A program made the position numbers and the translations under genes. Source: an uncultured Cytophagaceae bacterium (lineage in GTDB: Bacteria > Bacteroidota > Bacteroidia > Cytophagales > Microscillaceae). Taken from it: DNA of 8,775 nucleotides. Location of the stretch: positions 1 to 8,775 of the forward strand of contig CALDJV010000499.1 in the NCBI GenBank assembly GCA_937899305.1, read 5' to 3'. Of this stretch, positions 1 through 6,240 are shown piece after piece. The notes beneath the pieces were generated by a model that saw nothing but the letters and a program-made list of their open reading frames with translations, made no database searches and was not told where the DNA came from. The first letter of the stretch is position 1. Each line of letters begins with the position of its first letter.

Positions 1-154
1 CCAAGTCAGGATCGGCTTTTTGAGCAATCTCAAAAGCTTGCTTGCCATTGGTAGCTTGCAAAATGCGGTATTCGTGATCGGCGGTAGTAAGATATTCTCT
101 TAAAATTTTGAGGTTAGTAACTTCGTCGTCTACGATGAGTATGGTTGCTTTCAT
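1..154 (-). CDS. Response regulator receiver domain protein (N-terminal part, runs off window)
   Basis: The minus strand from ATG at 154 reads MKATILIVDDEVTNLKILRE and continues to the window edge (51 complete codons). The hydrophobic beta-1 strand ILIV followed by the acidic pair D9-D10 is the start of a CheY-like receiver domain. The stretch ending NGKQAFEIAQKADPDL fits alpha-2 up to beta-3, so the phospho-acceptor Asp expected near residue 55 lies just outside the window. Receiver domains are phosphorylated by histidine kinases and switch an attached output domain or a partner protein. The output domain is not visible, so a single-domain CheY-like protein, a transcription factor or a hybrid kinase part all remain possible. 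It lies downstream of the CYTH gene on the same strand, with a 128-bp gap and a possible promoter of its own. Confidence 0.88.
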   Translation of the reverse strand, partial: MKATILIVDDEVTNLKILREYLTTADHEYRILQATNGKQAFEIAQKADPDL

Positions 155-183
155 CTTGATTGTTAGTTTGGAGGCTTATTTAC

Positions 184-214
184 CAAAAGTCTTTGCTCAA
201 TTAATTTCAGCAAT
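184..214 (-). promoter_or_regulatory. Possible Bacteroidota-type promoter for the response regulator
   Basis: On the minus strand, ATTG (214-211), a 19-nt spacer and GACTTTTG (191-184) resemble the Bacteroidota consensus TTTG / N19-21 / TAnnTTTG with one mismatch in each box. Transcription would begin about 20-25 nt before the ATG at 154, which is a reasonable leader length. This rests on motif matching by eye only. Confidence 0.3.
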
Positions 215-282
215 TTGACCAATAATTTTGAAGTTACCAAATGGGTTTTTGTGGATTTAGAAGCTTGCCACTATTTTAAATC

Positions 283-804
283 CTACTTCACTTCATTTAG
301 TAACATATCGCTATAAGATACCTCTAGTAAATCTGTGGACTGAATGTTCAAGGCTTGTTGATAATGCAAACATTGTTGACGCAGGTCGACTTCTTGGTGT
401 TCGCCTTGGTTGCCGATGGCTTCTATTTCTACAAAATGACCCAGTCCATCTACTTCATCAATGTGAAACTTGACATTGTCGATGAAATAAATTTCCCGCT
501 TTTTCTTAACCACTACCAATATTCCCAGCGCATTGGTCAGGATTTGCTTGAGGGTAGATTCAGGGTTGGATTTGTACAACAATACTTTAGAGGTTTTGGC
601 TTCGGCTTGGTTTGGCCGATGGTATTGGATGAGATGATTTTCAATGTTGCCCTCCCGTAGTTTGAGCCTACCTTGATTTACCCGAAAATAGGTGTCAGTT
701 TGGTGATCTACCCCCTTGAAATCGGCTTGTTGTTGGTTCAAAAAGGCTCGAATCTGAGCAGATTGGGTGGCGTGGGCTTTAATTTCTACTAAAAGGTGTT
801 GCAT
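283..804 (-). CDS. CYTH-domain protein, class IV adenylate cyclase-like
   Basis: This is a 173-aa soluble protein without a signal peptide. Near the N-terminus it has VEIKA (residues 6-10), the variant of the CYTH ExExK signature usual in CyaB-like proteins. DTYF (37-40), RLKLRE (46-51) and YHRP (61-64) follow, then a basic KKKR (100-103) and the FHIDEVDGLGHFVEIEA block (113-129). These alternating charged strands line the CYTH tunnel, where Arg/Lys bind the triphosphate and Glu/Asp bind divalent metal. Family members include class IV adenylate cyclases, thiamine triphosphatases and inorganic triphosphatases. The DEVDGLG..VEIEA block is most like the CyaB branch, but the reaction (cAMP synthesis or triphosphate hydrolysis) cannot be fixed from sequence. 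It is divergent from the TPR gene, with 93 bp between them. No Shine-Dalgarno sequence is seen before the start. Confidence 0.85.
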   Translation of the reverse strand: MQHLLVEIKAHATQSAQIRAFLNQQQADFKGVDHQTDTYFRVNQGRLKLREGNIENHLIQYHRPNQAEAKTSKVLLYKSNPESTLKQILTNALGILVVVKKKREIYFIDNVKFHIDEVDGLGHFVEIEAIGNQGEHQEVDLRQQCLHYQQALNIQSTDLLEVSYSDMLLNEVK

Positions 805-855
805 AAGTAATCAATTGTAAGAAAACTACCGAAATAGAAAGTGTAAATTAGAGCG

Positions 856-863
856 TAAATTTG
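856..863 (+). promoter_or_regulatory. Candidate -7 box upstream of the TPR gene
   Basis: TAAATTTG matches all six fixed positions of the Bacteroidota -7 consensus TAnnTTTG and would give a leader of roughly 25-30 nt before the ATG at 898. No TTTG-like -33 box is found 19-21 nt upstream, so the support is partial. It lies in the short divergent region shared with the CYTH gene. Confidence 0.3.
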
Positions 864-897
864 GATATTTGCAATTGATCAACTTAATAAAAATAAT

Positions 898-2694
898 ATG
901 AAACGATATATCACCTGCCTTGGGCTGCTATGTAGCCTTTCTTTTTACATCACCGCTCAGGATCAAACCTCATGGACCGAAAAACAAAAAGACATTTATG
1001 AGATATTTGAGATTTTAAAACCTGGTTTTGAGTATCGGGTCAGACAAAATGCATTTCGAGAATACAGAGATCAGGGTTTTCTGGGGGCTTCATATGCGGA
1101 GTCTATGATCAAGGAATACGACAATTGGGTAGCAGCATTGATGCCGACCATAGACCTGCACATTTCACCCGAGCAAATCAAACAAATCAAGCGACGCCTG
1201 AAGGCAGGAAAACCATTGATTTTGGGCAATCTGAGGTACAACTTACCTTTGTTGAGCATGCAGTTGATAAAGAAAACAATGATTTGGGTTTTGGAGGCTA
1301 CTCAGAGGATTGTACAAGTGAATGAGGTGGGTTTTGCGTATTATGATAAGGAGTACGCAAAGGCGCTCAAATTGGCGGAGCGTCGTTTGGCCAAAAATCC
1401 TAATGATGCATTGACTTTGCTGTATAAGGGCTTGGTATTGAGAGATTCATTGAGCCAAAATGCACAATTTTTAAAACTTACCAAAAGGGCAATTAAATTG
1501 AAGCCTGATTTTCATCAAGCCTACTATTGGTTATCAGATCATTACCTCAGAACTAAACAATTTGAATTGGCATATACAAATATTGATTCGGCTTTGGTGT
1601 ACTCTCAGGACTATGCTGCATTTGTATGGCAAAAGGCGCGGATTCTCTATTATGACGATAAATACAAAGCTGCCGAAGACCTTTTAGATAATTTGATTGA
1701 ACGGAACGACCAATATGAATATGCCTATTCATTACGCGCCCAAATTCACGCGATTCACCGAAGATATGATTTGGGATTGATTGACGTTGAGCAAGCGATT
1801 CGGCTAGATTCTACCAATGGTGCTTTTTATGAGATTAGGGGAGGCATTTATAACCGAATGGGCAAGTATCAATTGGCCTTGAATGATTTCAATAAAATGA
1901 TTGAACGAGGAGTGCGAAAGGCACAGGCTTACCACGGGAGGGGATGGGTGTATCAACGACAACAACAATACAAACAGGCGCTGCAAGACTTTAACCAGGC
2001 TATTCAATTAGACAGCACCAATGCTCTTTATCATCGGGCCAAGTCCTGGCCTTATTACAAAACTGAACAATATGAGTTGGCCTTGAAGTACCTGAATAAA
2101 GCCATTGCTTTGGATAATACCGAGGGCTTGTTTTTCGAAGACCGAGGGTGGGTCTACAAAAGCTTTGGCAAGGCACAATTAGGAATTCAAGACTTTAACA
2201 AGGCGCTGAAGCTAGATCCAGCTAAAGGAAATACCTACGAAGGTCGCGCCCGGTGTTATGTTTTGATGGGGGAATATCAGAAGGCAGCCCGCGATTTCGA
2301 GCAGGCATTGACTCTGGATAGTACCGACACCTTTTGCTACGAAGGACAAGCGTTCAATTTTATCAGACTTGGTAAGTACAAATTGGCCCTGAAAGGCTTT
2401 CAGAAGGTGTTATCGATGAATCCGCCAGAAGAAAACCGCATTTTTACCTACAACAACATAGGGCACGCCTATTATAAAATGGGGCAATACCAAAAAGCAC
2501 TCAAGAATATCAACCATTCGCTCAAGTACAATCCCAAAAACTCCTATGCATATAAAAACCGAGCTTTGGTATACATTGCTCAAAACAACTTGGATTTGGC
2601 TTGTCAAGACCTGCGTCGAGCTCAACAATTGGGTTACAAAAAGCTATATGGCAACGAAGTAGCCGAATTGTTGAAGAAATATTGTGATGAATAA
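898..2694 (+). CDS. Secreted tetratricopeptide (TPR) repeat protein
   Basis: The 598-aa protein starts with a signal peptide (MKR, then a hydrophobic core to about residue 20, with a likely Ala20-Gln21 cleavage site), so it should sit in the periplasm or at the outer membrane. Residues 22-135 are helical and not recognised. From about 137 to 582 there are about 13 consecutive TPR units of roughly 34 residues. They are shown by recurring W/Y-x-x-G/A-Y and A-L-x-D-F-N-x-A-I-x-L-D patterns, for example 341-374 (YHGRGWVYQRQQQYKQALQD) and 443-476. The C-terminal stretch LACQDLRRAQQLGY...LLKKYC is a common end cap in Bacteroidota TPR proteins. TPR arrays are protein-binding scaffolds; no catalytic domain is visible and the partner is unknown. 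Its TAA stop directly abuts the stop of the convergent gene, with no room for a terminator of its own. Confidence 0.93.
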   Translation: MKRYITCLGLLCSLSFYITAQDQTSWTEKQKDIYEIFEILKPGFEYRVRQNAFREYRDQGFLGASYAESMIKEYDNWVAALMPTIDLHISPEQIKQIKRRLKAGKPLILGNLRYNLPLLSMQLIKKTMIWVLEATQRIVQVNEVGFAYYDKEYAKALKLAERRLAKNPNDALTLLYKGLVLRDSLSQNAQFLKLTKRAIKLKPDFHQAYYWLSDHYLRTKQFELAYTNIDSALVYSQDYAAFVWQKARILYYDDKYKAAEDLLDNLIERNDQYEYAYSLRAQIHAIHRRYDLGLIDVEQAIRLDSTNGAFYEIRGGIYNRMGKYQLALNDFNKMIERGVRKAQAYHGRGWVYQRQQQYKQALQDFNQAIQLDSTNALYHRAKSWPYYKTEQYELALKYLNKAIALDNTEGLFFEDRGWVYKSFGKAQLGIQDFNKALKLDPAKGNTYEGRARCYVLMGEYQKAARDFEQALTLDSTDTFCYEGQAFNFIRLGKYKLALKGFQKVLSMNPPEENRIFTYNNIGHAYYKMGQYQKALKNINHSLKYNPKNSYAYKNRALVYIAQNNLDLACQDLRRAQQLGYKKLYGNEVAELLKKYCDE

Positions 2695-3408
2695 TTACTT
2701 GCGATTTTTTCTTTTTTTCTGCCTTTTCCAATCCTGTACATTGATGACTCGGACTAATTTATAATGTAAGATCATTTTACCTTGGTAAAACCGTTGGTAC
2801 TCGACGGTTCCCAAGCCTTTACCATATATCGAGTATTGGTAGAGGCTTAGAGCGTCGGACTGTTTGCCTTTTTGGACGGTTCGGGTGTAATGATCTTTAA
2901 ATTTGATGGCTTGGTGTGTTTTGCCTGATCGTGATGTAAAGCGAACTTTCCCTAATCGAGTCCTTTGTTTGAGCAAGTTTTCGCGTCCATAACTACTAAC
3001 GTAATTAATATCCCAGGCTAATTTTTGCCCAATTGGTTGATGCCAGCGATATACTTGTTTTTGCCCTAGCTGGGTTTGCTGTAGTTTGCCGTCAATCATC
3101 AGTCTCATTTGGGTAAGTTGGCTTCCTTGTGGGGTGATTTTTTCCACGACCCGTTCTACTTCGGTAAATGTGTGGTCATAGGTTTTGGTCGTCAAGATGG
3201 TATCTCCACCAATTATTTGGGTTTGCATCCTCCAATATTGAACATTTTCGGGTTTTAGCTGGTCTACAAATTGATATACCACTGGAGTAAAGAAGTTGGA
3301 ATAGGGAAAGTAGAAACGCTTCAAGTCAACTGAGGTTTGAGCGTTGGTTTTTGCCTGTACTACTACCAGGGTGCATGTGAACAACAAGAAGTATCGGAGG
3401 TATTTCAT
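2695..3408 (-). CDS. Secreted protein of unknown function with a basic C-terminal tail
   Basis: This 237-aa protein is not recognised. It begins with a signal peptide (MKYLRYFLLF and a hydrophobic run to about residue 19, with a likely cleavage before Gln24). The mature part is rich in aromatic residues and short predicted beta strands. Notable is RFYFPYSNFFTPVVYQF (31-47), followed by alternating polar/hydrophobic stretches such as VYRWHQPIGQKLAWDINYV (119-137), suggesting an all-beta periplasmic or surface protein. It ends in the strongly basic WKRQKKRKNRK (227-237). It is the last gene of a three-gene operon: its ATG overlaps the TGA of the preceding membrane-protein gene in an ATGA, which implies translational coupling. 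It converges on the TPR gene with adjacent stop codons. A lipid- or envelope-related role is possible but unsupported. Confidence 0.8.
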   Translation of the reverse strand: MKYLRYFLLFTCTLVVVQAKTNAQTSVDLKRFYFPYSNFFTPVVYQFVDQLKPENVQYWRMQTQIIGGDTILTTKTYDHTFTEVERVVEKITPQGSQLTQMRLMIDGKLQQTQLGQKQVYRWHQPIGQKLAWDINYVSSYGRENLLKQRTRLGKVRFTSRSGKTHQAIKFKDHYTRTVQKGKQSDALSLYQYSIYGKGLGTVEYQRFYQGKMILHYKLVRVINVQDWKRQKKRKNRK

Positions 3409-3812
3409 AAGTGAGTTTTTATTTTACTAGTAGCTTTGTTTATCAAATAAAAGCTCAAGAAAATAGAAACACCCCAAAGAACCAATAAGTATAGTTGTTG
3501 AAACGGAATGAGCCCCCATGCTGGAATAGAAAAAACGGCTAAGAATAGAGGCAAGTGTCCCAGAATCAAACTGCGATAGATTTGCTCACGAGATAATTGT
3601 GGTACAAAACCTTGGATGAGATTACCGATCAAATAAGCCAACAAGTTGAACATGATGCCCCAAAGTGGAAAACCGAGCGCAAATGTCATGGTAAGATAAA
3701 CTACATTAGATTCCATTTCTAAAAAATTGAGCGGAATCGGAAAAGCAATCAAAGCTCCAATAAATCTTACTTTGTATTCGTGCTGATTTTCTTCAGTGAT
3801 GAGGTGTAGCAT
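3405..3812 (-). CDS. Small polytopic membrane protein of unknown function
   Basis: The product has 135 aa when started at the ATG at 3812. A longer reading from 3857 would overlap the preceding gene by 41 nt and add a polar stretch without a recognisable signal. The 3812 start leaves a 4-nt gap after the upstream stop, which suits an operon. Hydrophobic segments lie at about 17-31, 37-66 (probably a hairpin or one long helix), 81-104 and 106-124, giving three to five membrane spans. The C-terminus is basic (INKATSKIKTHL), suggesting by the positive-inside rule that it faces the cytoplasm. No family motif is recognised; small multi-span families such as Yip1-like proteins are conceivable but not shown. 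It is coupled to the following gene by an ATGA overlap, so the inner-membrane protein and the two secreted neighbours are probably co-produced. Confidence 0.78.
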   Translation of the reverse strand: MLHLITEENQHEYKVRFIGALIAFPIPLNFLEMESNVVYLTMTFALGFPLWGIMFNLLAYLIGNLIQGFVPQLSREQIYRSLILGHLPLFLAVFSIPAWGLIPFQQLYLLVLWGVSIFLSFYLINKATSKIKTHL

Positions 3813-3816
3813 GATT

Positions 3817-4854
3817 TTAAAATTTAGGCGGTTTTTGCTGCAAACACTCCAGGACAAGCTGTTGGATTTCTTCCGTGATATTATTTTCAGGAATCATAGT
3901 AGGAATTGGGTATATTTTCTCGAGTTTCGCTTGAGTAAAGGCACAAATTGCTTTGGCTTTGGCTTTCCCTAGTTTTTTGGTTATTTCACCTTCCAAACAG
4001 TTTTCCATAAACCAGTTTTTTTCTTCGAGATTCCATCCCGTGATGTAATCAGTATACCTGGTACTGTTGGGTACCTTGCTGACTCTACCAAAATACATGA
4101 CTCCCCTTATTTCAGCCTGATAACTGTAAGTATTGCCTTCAATATGATAGATGGTGACTTTCAAGGTGTCTCCTAAATATACATTGGCCTCGATATCTTC
4201 TGGATATATGCTTAAAATGCTCAAATCGTAGCCAGTATTTTTCCAGTTTACTGCAAAGGTGGTTTTGGCATTATCAACTTTACTGTATTCGATTTGTTGG
4301 TGTTGCTTCCTAATCATAAATATCGGAAGCTTATTTGCCAAAGGGTAAGTAATAAATTTACCATAACGAAACTTAGCGCAATTTTCTGGTGTAACGTTCT
4401 TTTTGTACACCTTCCTTTCTTTCAGCTCTTGAATGATCAAGTATTGAATATCCTTCATAAGAGGGCGAGTCATAGAGACGGCTATATTAGTTAAATTTTG
4501 TAATTCCTGACTCGTTTTCGTCTTAATCAGAGCGTCCTTTTTGTCGGAAGTTGGCATTGCCAAAATGGTAAGTTCACTCACTGATAGGCTCTTTTTTAAG
4601 GTATTTACAATATTTTGGGCATAATATTTCTTCTTCAAAGACACCATCCTTTTGATCTGTTTCCAAAAATCCAAGGGAAGGTTTTTAGGGTACTCTTGTT
4701 GTTGATACAAAGCAATACATCTGCCTAATAATTCATCTATTGGATGTTCTTTTAGAAATGCGTTTACTAGTTTATCTTTCTCCAAATCATTATGTTGTGC
4801 ATAGCCAAAACCCAGGCTCAGCCCCAAACAAAATATAAATGCAATGCTTCTCAT
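3817..4854 (-). CDS. Secreted protein of unknown function, first gene of a three-gene operon
   Basis: The 345-aa protein starts with a signal peptide (MRSIAFIFCLGLSLGFGYAQ, likely cleavage after Ala19). Residues 25-150 look alpha-helical and charged, faintly like DUF2059-type helical domains, though no diagnostic motif is seen. Residues 185-275 look beta-rich (TTFAVNWKNTGYDLSILSIY, VYLGDTLKVTIYHIEG). The C-terminal 280-342 is helical again, with NCLEG and AICAFTQAKLEKIYP (301-315). This resembles the short C-x-(n)-KLExxYP helical modules I associate with Bacteroidota exported proteins, but that is an impression, not a family assignment. Cysteines at 46, 159, 286, 304 and 337 could form disulfides. 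It leads the operon with the membrane protein (4-nt gap) and the basic-tail secreted protein. No convincing promoter is found in the 148-bp divergent region upstream. Confidence 0.8.
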   Translation of the reverse strand: MRSIAFIFCLGLSLGFGYAQHNDLEKDKLVNAFLKEHPIDELLGRCIALYQQQEYPKNLPLDFWKQIKRMVSLKKKYYAQNIVNTLKKSLSVSELTILAMPTSDKKDALIKTKTSQELQNLTNIAVSMTRPLMKDIQYLIIQELKERKVYKKNVTPENCAKFRYGKFITYPLANKLPIFMIRKQHQQIEYSKVDNAKTTFAVNWKNTGYDLSILSIYPEDIEANVYLGDTLKVTIYHIEGNTYSYQAEIRGVMYFGRVSKVPNSTRYTDYITGWNLEEKNWFMENCLEGEITKKLGKAKAKAICAFTQAKLEKIYPIPTMIPENNITEEIQQLVLECLQQKPPKF

Positions 4855-4940
4855 TTTTCAGTGATTAATGTTTATCTCTATATACTATAATAACCTGGGC
4901 TCGATGGACATTTGAAAGTAAAAATCCCGTGCCTTCTCAG

Positions 4941-4971
4941 TTGATAAATCCCCGCAAGATGATTAAATTGT
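4941..4971 (+). promoter_or_regulatory. Weak candidate promoter for the YD-like secreted protein
   Basis: TTG (4941-4943), a 20-nt spacer and TAAATTGT (4964-4971) partly match the Bacteroidota consensus and would give a leader of about 25 nt before the ATG at 5003. The -7 element overlaps a short inverted repeat, ATTGT-atca-ACAAT (4967-4980), which could be an operator or chance. The match is imperfect in both boxes. Confidence 0.22.
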
Positions 4972-5002
4972 ATCAACAATCATTACTCTAACCATTCAGG
5001 AT

Positions 5003-5563
5003 ATGAAAATTGCTCGCCCTTTTTATTCAGGCATAGGTATGAGCTGCGTGTTATTATGTATAAGTATCATGTATACAAAAGCCCAATCTCGCTACAAAAA
5101 TAGCCGAGGGATGACCAAATCCCTACAACAATTACCTGCTCCTGGCATCAATAGTGACTACTCGCGACCGGTATATGACGCTAAAGGCCGCCTTATTATG
5201 GAAAACTTCTGGGGATGTGCTGGCCAGACTTGTATCAAACGAATTGAGTATCATTACAATGGACAGAATCAGCTTACCCAACAAGTGCTTTTTTATACTG
5301 GAACTTCCAATCCGCGAGATCAAGCCAATCAACGGCATACCACCCACTTTTTTTATGACCAACAAGGGCGGGTAAACAAGGTAATTGTAGAAAAGTACGG
5401 ACATATCAAGTCGGATGTGGTAAAAACCATTCAATATCAACCCAACGAAAAGAAATACGGTGAAAATGGCCAAAAACCCAATAAATACTACAACAATCGG
5501 CAAGATGTAGTGCGTCAACAACTCAATAGCCGTCGACACCCTCTGTTTATTCGGAAACGATGA
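5003..5563 (+). CDS. Secreted protein with YD/RHS-like segments
   Basis: This 186-aa protein has an N-terminal signal peptide (basic start, hydrophobic 10-24, likely cleavage after Ala27 in TKAQ). The mature part holds three short beta-hairpin segments: VYDAKGRLIMENFWG (57-71), IEYHYNGQNQLTQQVLFY (81-98) and HFFYDQQGRVNKVIVEKYG (115-133). These resemble the Y-D-x-x-G-R-L core of YD/RHS repeats, although a true RHS shell needs many more repeats. C72 and C77 could form a disulfide. The C-terminus is basic and Asn/Gln-rich (QLNSRRHPLFIRKR). It is divergent from the three-gene operon and followed by 125 bp before the peroxiredoxin gene. Function is not known; a small surface or periplasmic protein is the safest statement. 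The hydrophobic minus-strand reading frame inside it is an antisense shadow. Confidence 0.8.
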   Translation: MKIARPFYSGIGMSCVLLCISIMYTKAQSRYKNSRGMTKSLQQLPAPGINSDYSRPVYDAKGRLIMENFWGCAGQTCIKRIEYHYNGQNQLTQQVLFYTGTSNPRDQANQRHTTHFFYDQQGRVNKVIVEKYGHIKSDVVKTIQYQPNEKKYGENGQKPNKYYNNRQDVVRQQLNSRRHPLFIRKR

Positions 5564-5688
5564 AATTGAGGTGAAACCAACTAATTCCAAATCATCAAAC
5601 AAATCCACAGGCAATCAGTTAACATTGCATTCTAAAGTCGAGATGACTTCTGTGACAAGCATTCACTAAAACTACTAAACAAAAGATT

Positions 5689-6141
5689 ATGGAATTGAAA
5701 GTTGGAGACAAGGCTCCTTTGTTTGAGGGGGTAGACCAAAACGGGAACCCAGTAAAATTGGAAGACTATCAAGGCAAAAAAGTAATCTTGTACTTTTATC
5801 CAAAAGACGATACCAAGGGGTGTACGGCCCAGGCTTGCAATCTGCGCGACAACTATGACGTGATTCAAAAAGATGGCTATGAGGTAATTGGAGTGAGCAA
5901 AGACAATGAAAAATCCCACACCAAATTTATTAACAAATACGAGTTACCTTTCACGCTAGTAGCCGATACCGATACTTCTATTAATCAGTTGTATGGAGTG
6001 TGGAAAGAAAAGAAAATGTATGGCAAGACCTACATGGGGACCGCTCGTACTACCTTTGTGATCGATGAAGCAGGGGTAATTACTGAAATCATTACCAAGG
6101 TAAAAACCGCTGATCACACCAATCAGATTTTAGTGAGTTAG
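5689..6141 (+). CDS. bcp: Thioredoxin-dependent peroxiredoxin, BCP/PrxQ type
   Basis: A 150-aa cytoplasmic thiol peroxidase (EC 1.11.1.24) that reduces H2O2 and organic hydroperoxides with electrons from thioredoxin. The order is typical of BCP/PrxQ: VGDKAPLFEGVDQNGNPVKL (5-24), LYFYPKDDTKGCTAQAC (34-50) with peroxidatic Cys45 and resolving Cys50 four residues on, NLRD (51-54), VIGVSKDN (66-73), LPFTLVADTD (86-95) and the RTTFVID strand (120-126) with the conserved Arg120. The length matches the family (about 150-156). The residue before GCT is Lys43, where the common motif has Pro (TPGCT); Thr42 is kept. The start is set by the MELKVGDKAP family start. No Shine-Dalgarno sequence is seen; the leader is A-rich (ctaaacaaaag). 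A strong hairpin follows 38 nt after the stop, so it is probably monocistronic. Confidence 0.95.
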   Translation: MELKVGDKAPLFEGVDQNGNPVKLEDYQGKKVILYFYPKDDTKGCTAQACNLRDNYDVIQKDGYEVIGVSKDNEKSHTKFINKYELPFTLVADTDTSINQLYGVWKEKKMYGKTYMGTARTTFVIDEAGVITEIITKVKTADHTNQILVS

Positions 6142-6148
6142 TGATTAG

Positions 6149-6162
6149 AATTGATATTCATT
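6149..6162. repeat. 14-bp direct repeat, copy 1
   Basis: AATTGATATTCATT occurs here, just after the peroxiredoxin stop, and again at 7172-7185 after the transketolase gene, in the same orientation about 1.02 kb apart. Both copies lie in noncoding DNA, and T-rich sequence ending in TTTTGG follows both within a few to about a dozen bases. Confidence 0.6.
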
Positions 6163-6179
6163 CAAAATTTTTTGGTGGT

Positions 6180-6216
6180 AAGCTGCAAGTCAAATAACTT
6201 GCAGCTTCTTGTTTTT
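6180..6216 (+). terminator. bcp: Intrinsic terminator after the peroxiredoxin gene
   Basis: A perfect 11-bp stem, AAGCTGCAAGT (6180-6190) and ACTTGCAGCTT (6197-6207), encloses a 6-nt loop CAAATA and is followed by CTTGTTTTT (6208-6216). This is a clear rho-independent terminator for the gene ending at 6141. It also argues that the longer in-frame reading starting at 6151 is not the real transketolase start. Confidence 0.88.
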
Positions 6217-6240
6217 AGGCTTTTATCACCAATAAATATT

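Noticed and set aside
355..660. 101-codon plus-strand frame opposite the CYTH gene
   Set aside because: It is antisense to a gene with clear CYTH motifs and has no recognisable domain.
3813..3857. Longer N-terminus for the small membrane protein
   Set aside because: It would overlap the preceding gene by 41 nt, while ATG at 3812 leaves a 4-nt operon-like gap.
5132..5614. 160-codon hydrophobic frame on the minus strand
   Set aside because: It is antisense to the secreted YD-like gene, which has a signal peptide and repeat motifs; the hydrophobicity is a by-product of the opposite strand's codons.
5635..5650. Short hairpin AAGTC-GAGAT-GACTT as a terminator for the YD-like gene
   Set aside because: It has only a 5-bp stem with no T tract after it, so it is probably chance.
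6151..6240. In-frame 30-codon extension of the transketolase gene
   Set aside because: It contains the bcp terminator hairpin and unrelated residues; the family start matches ATG at 6241.
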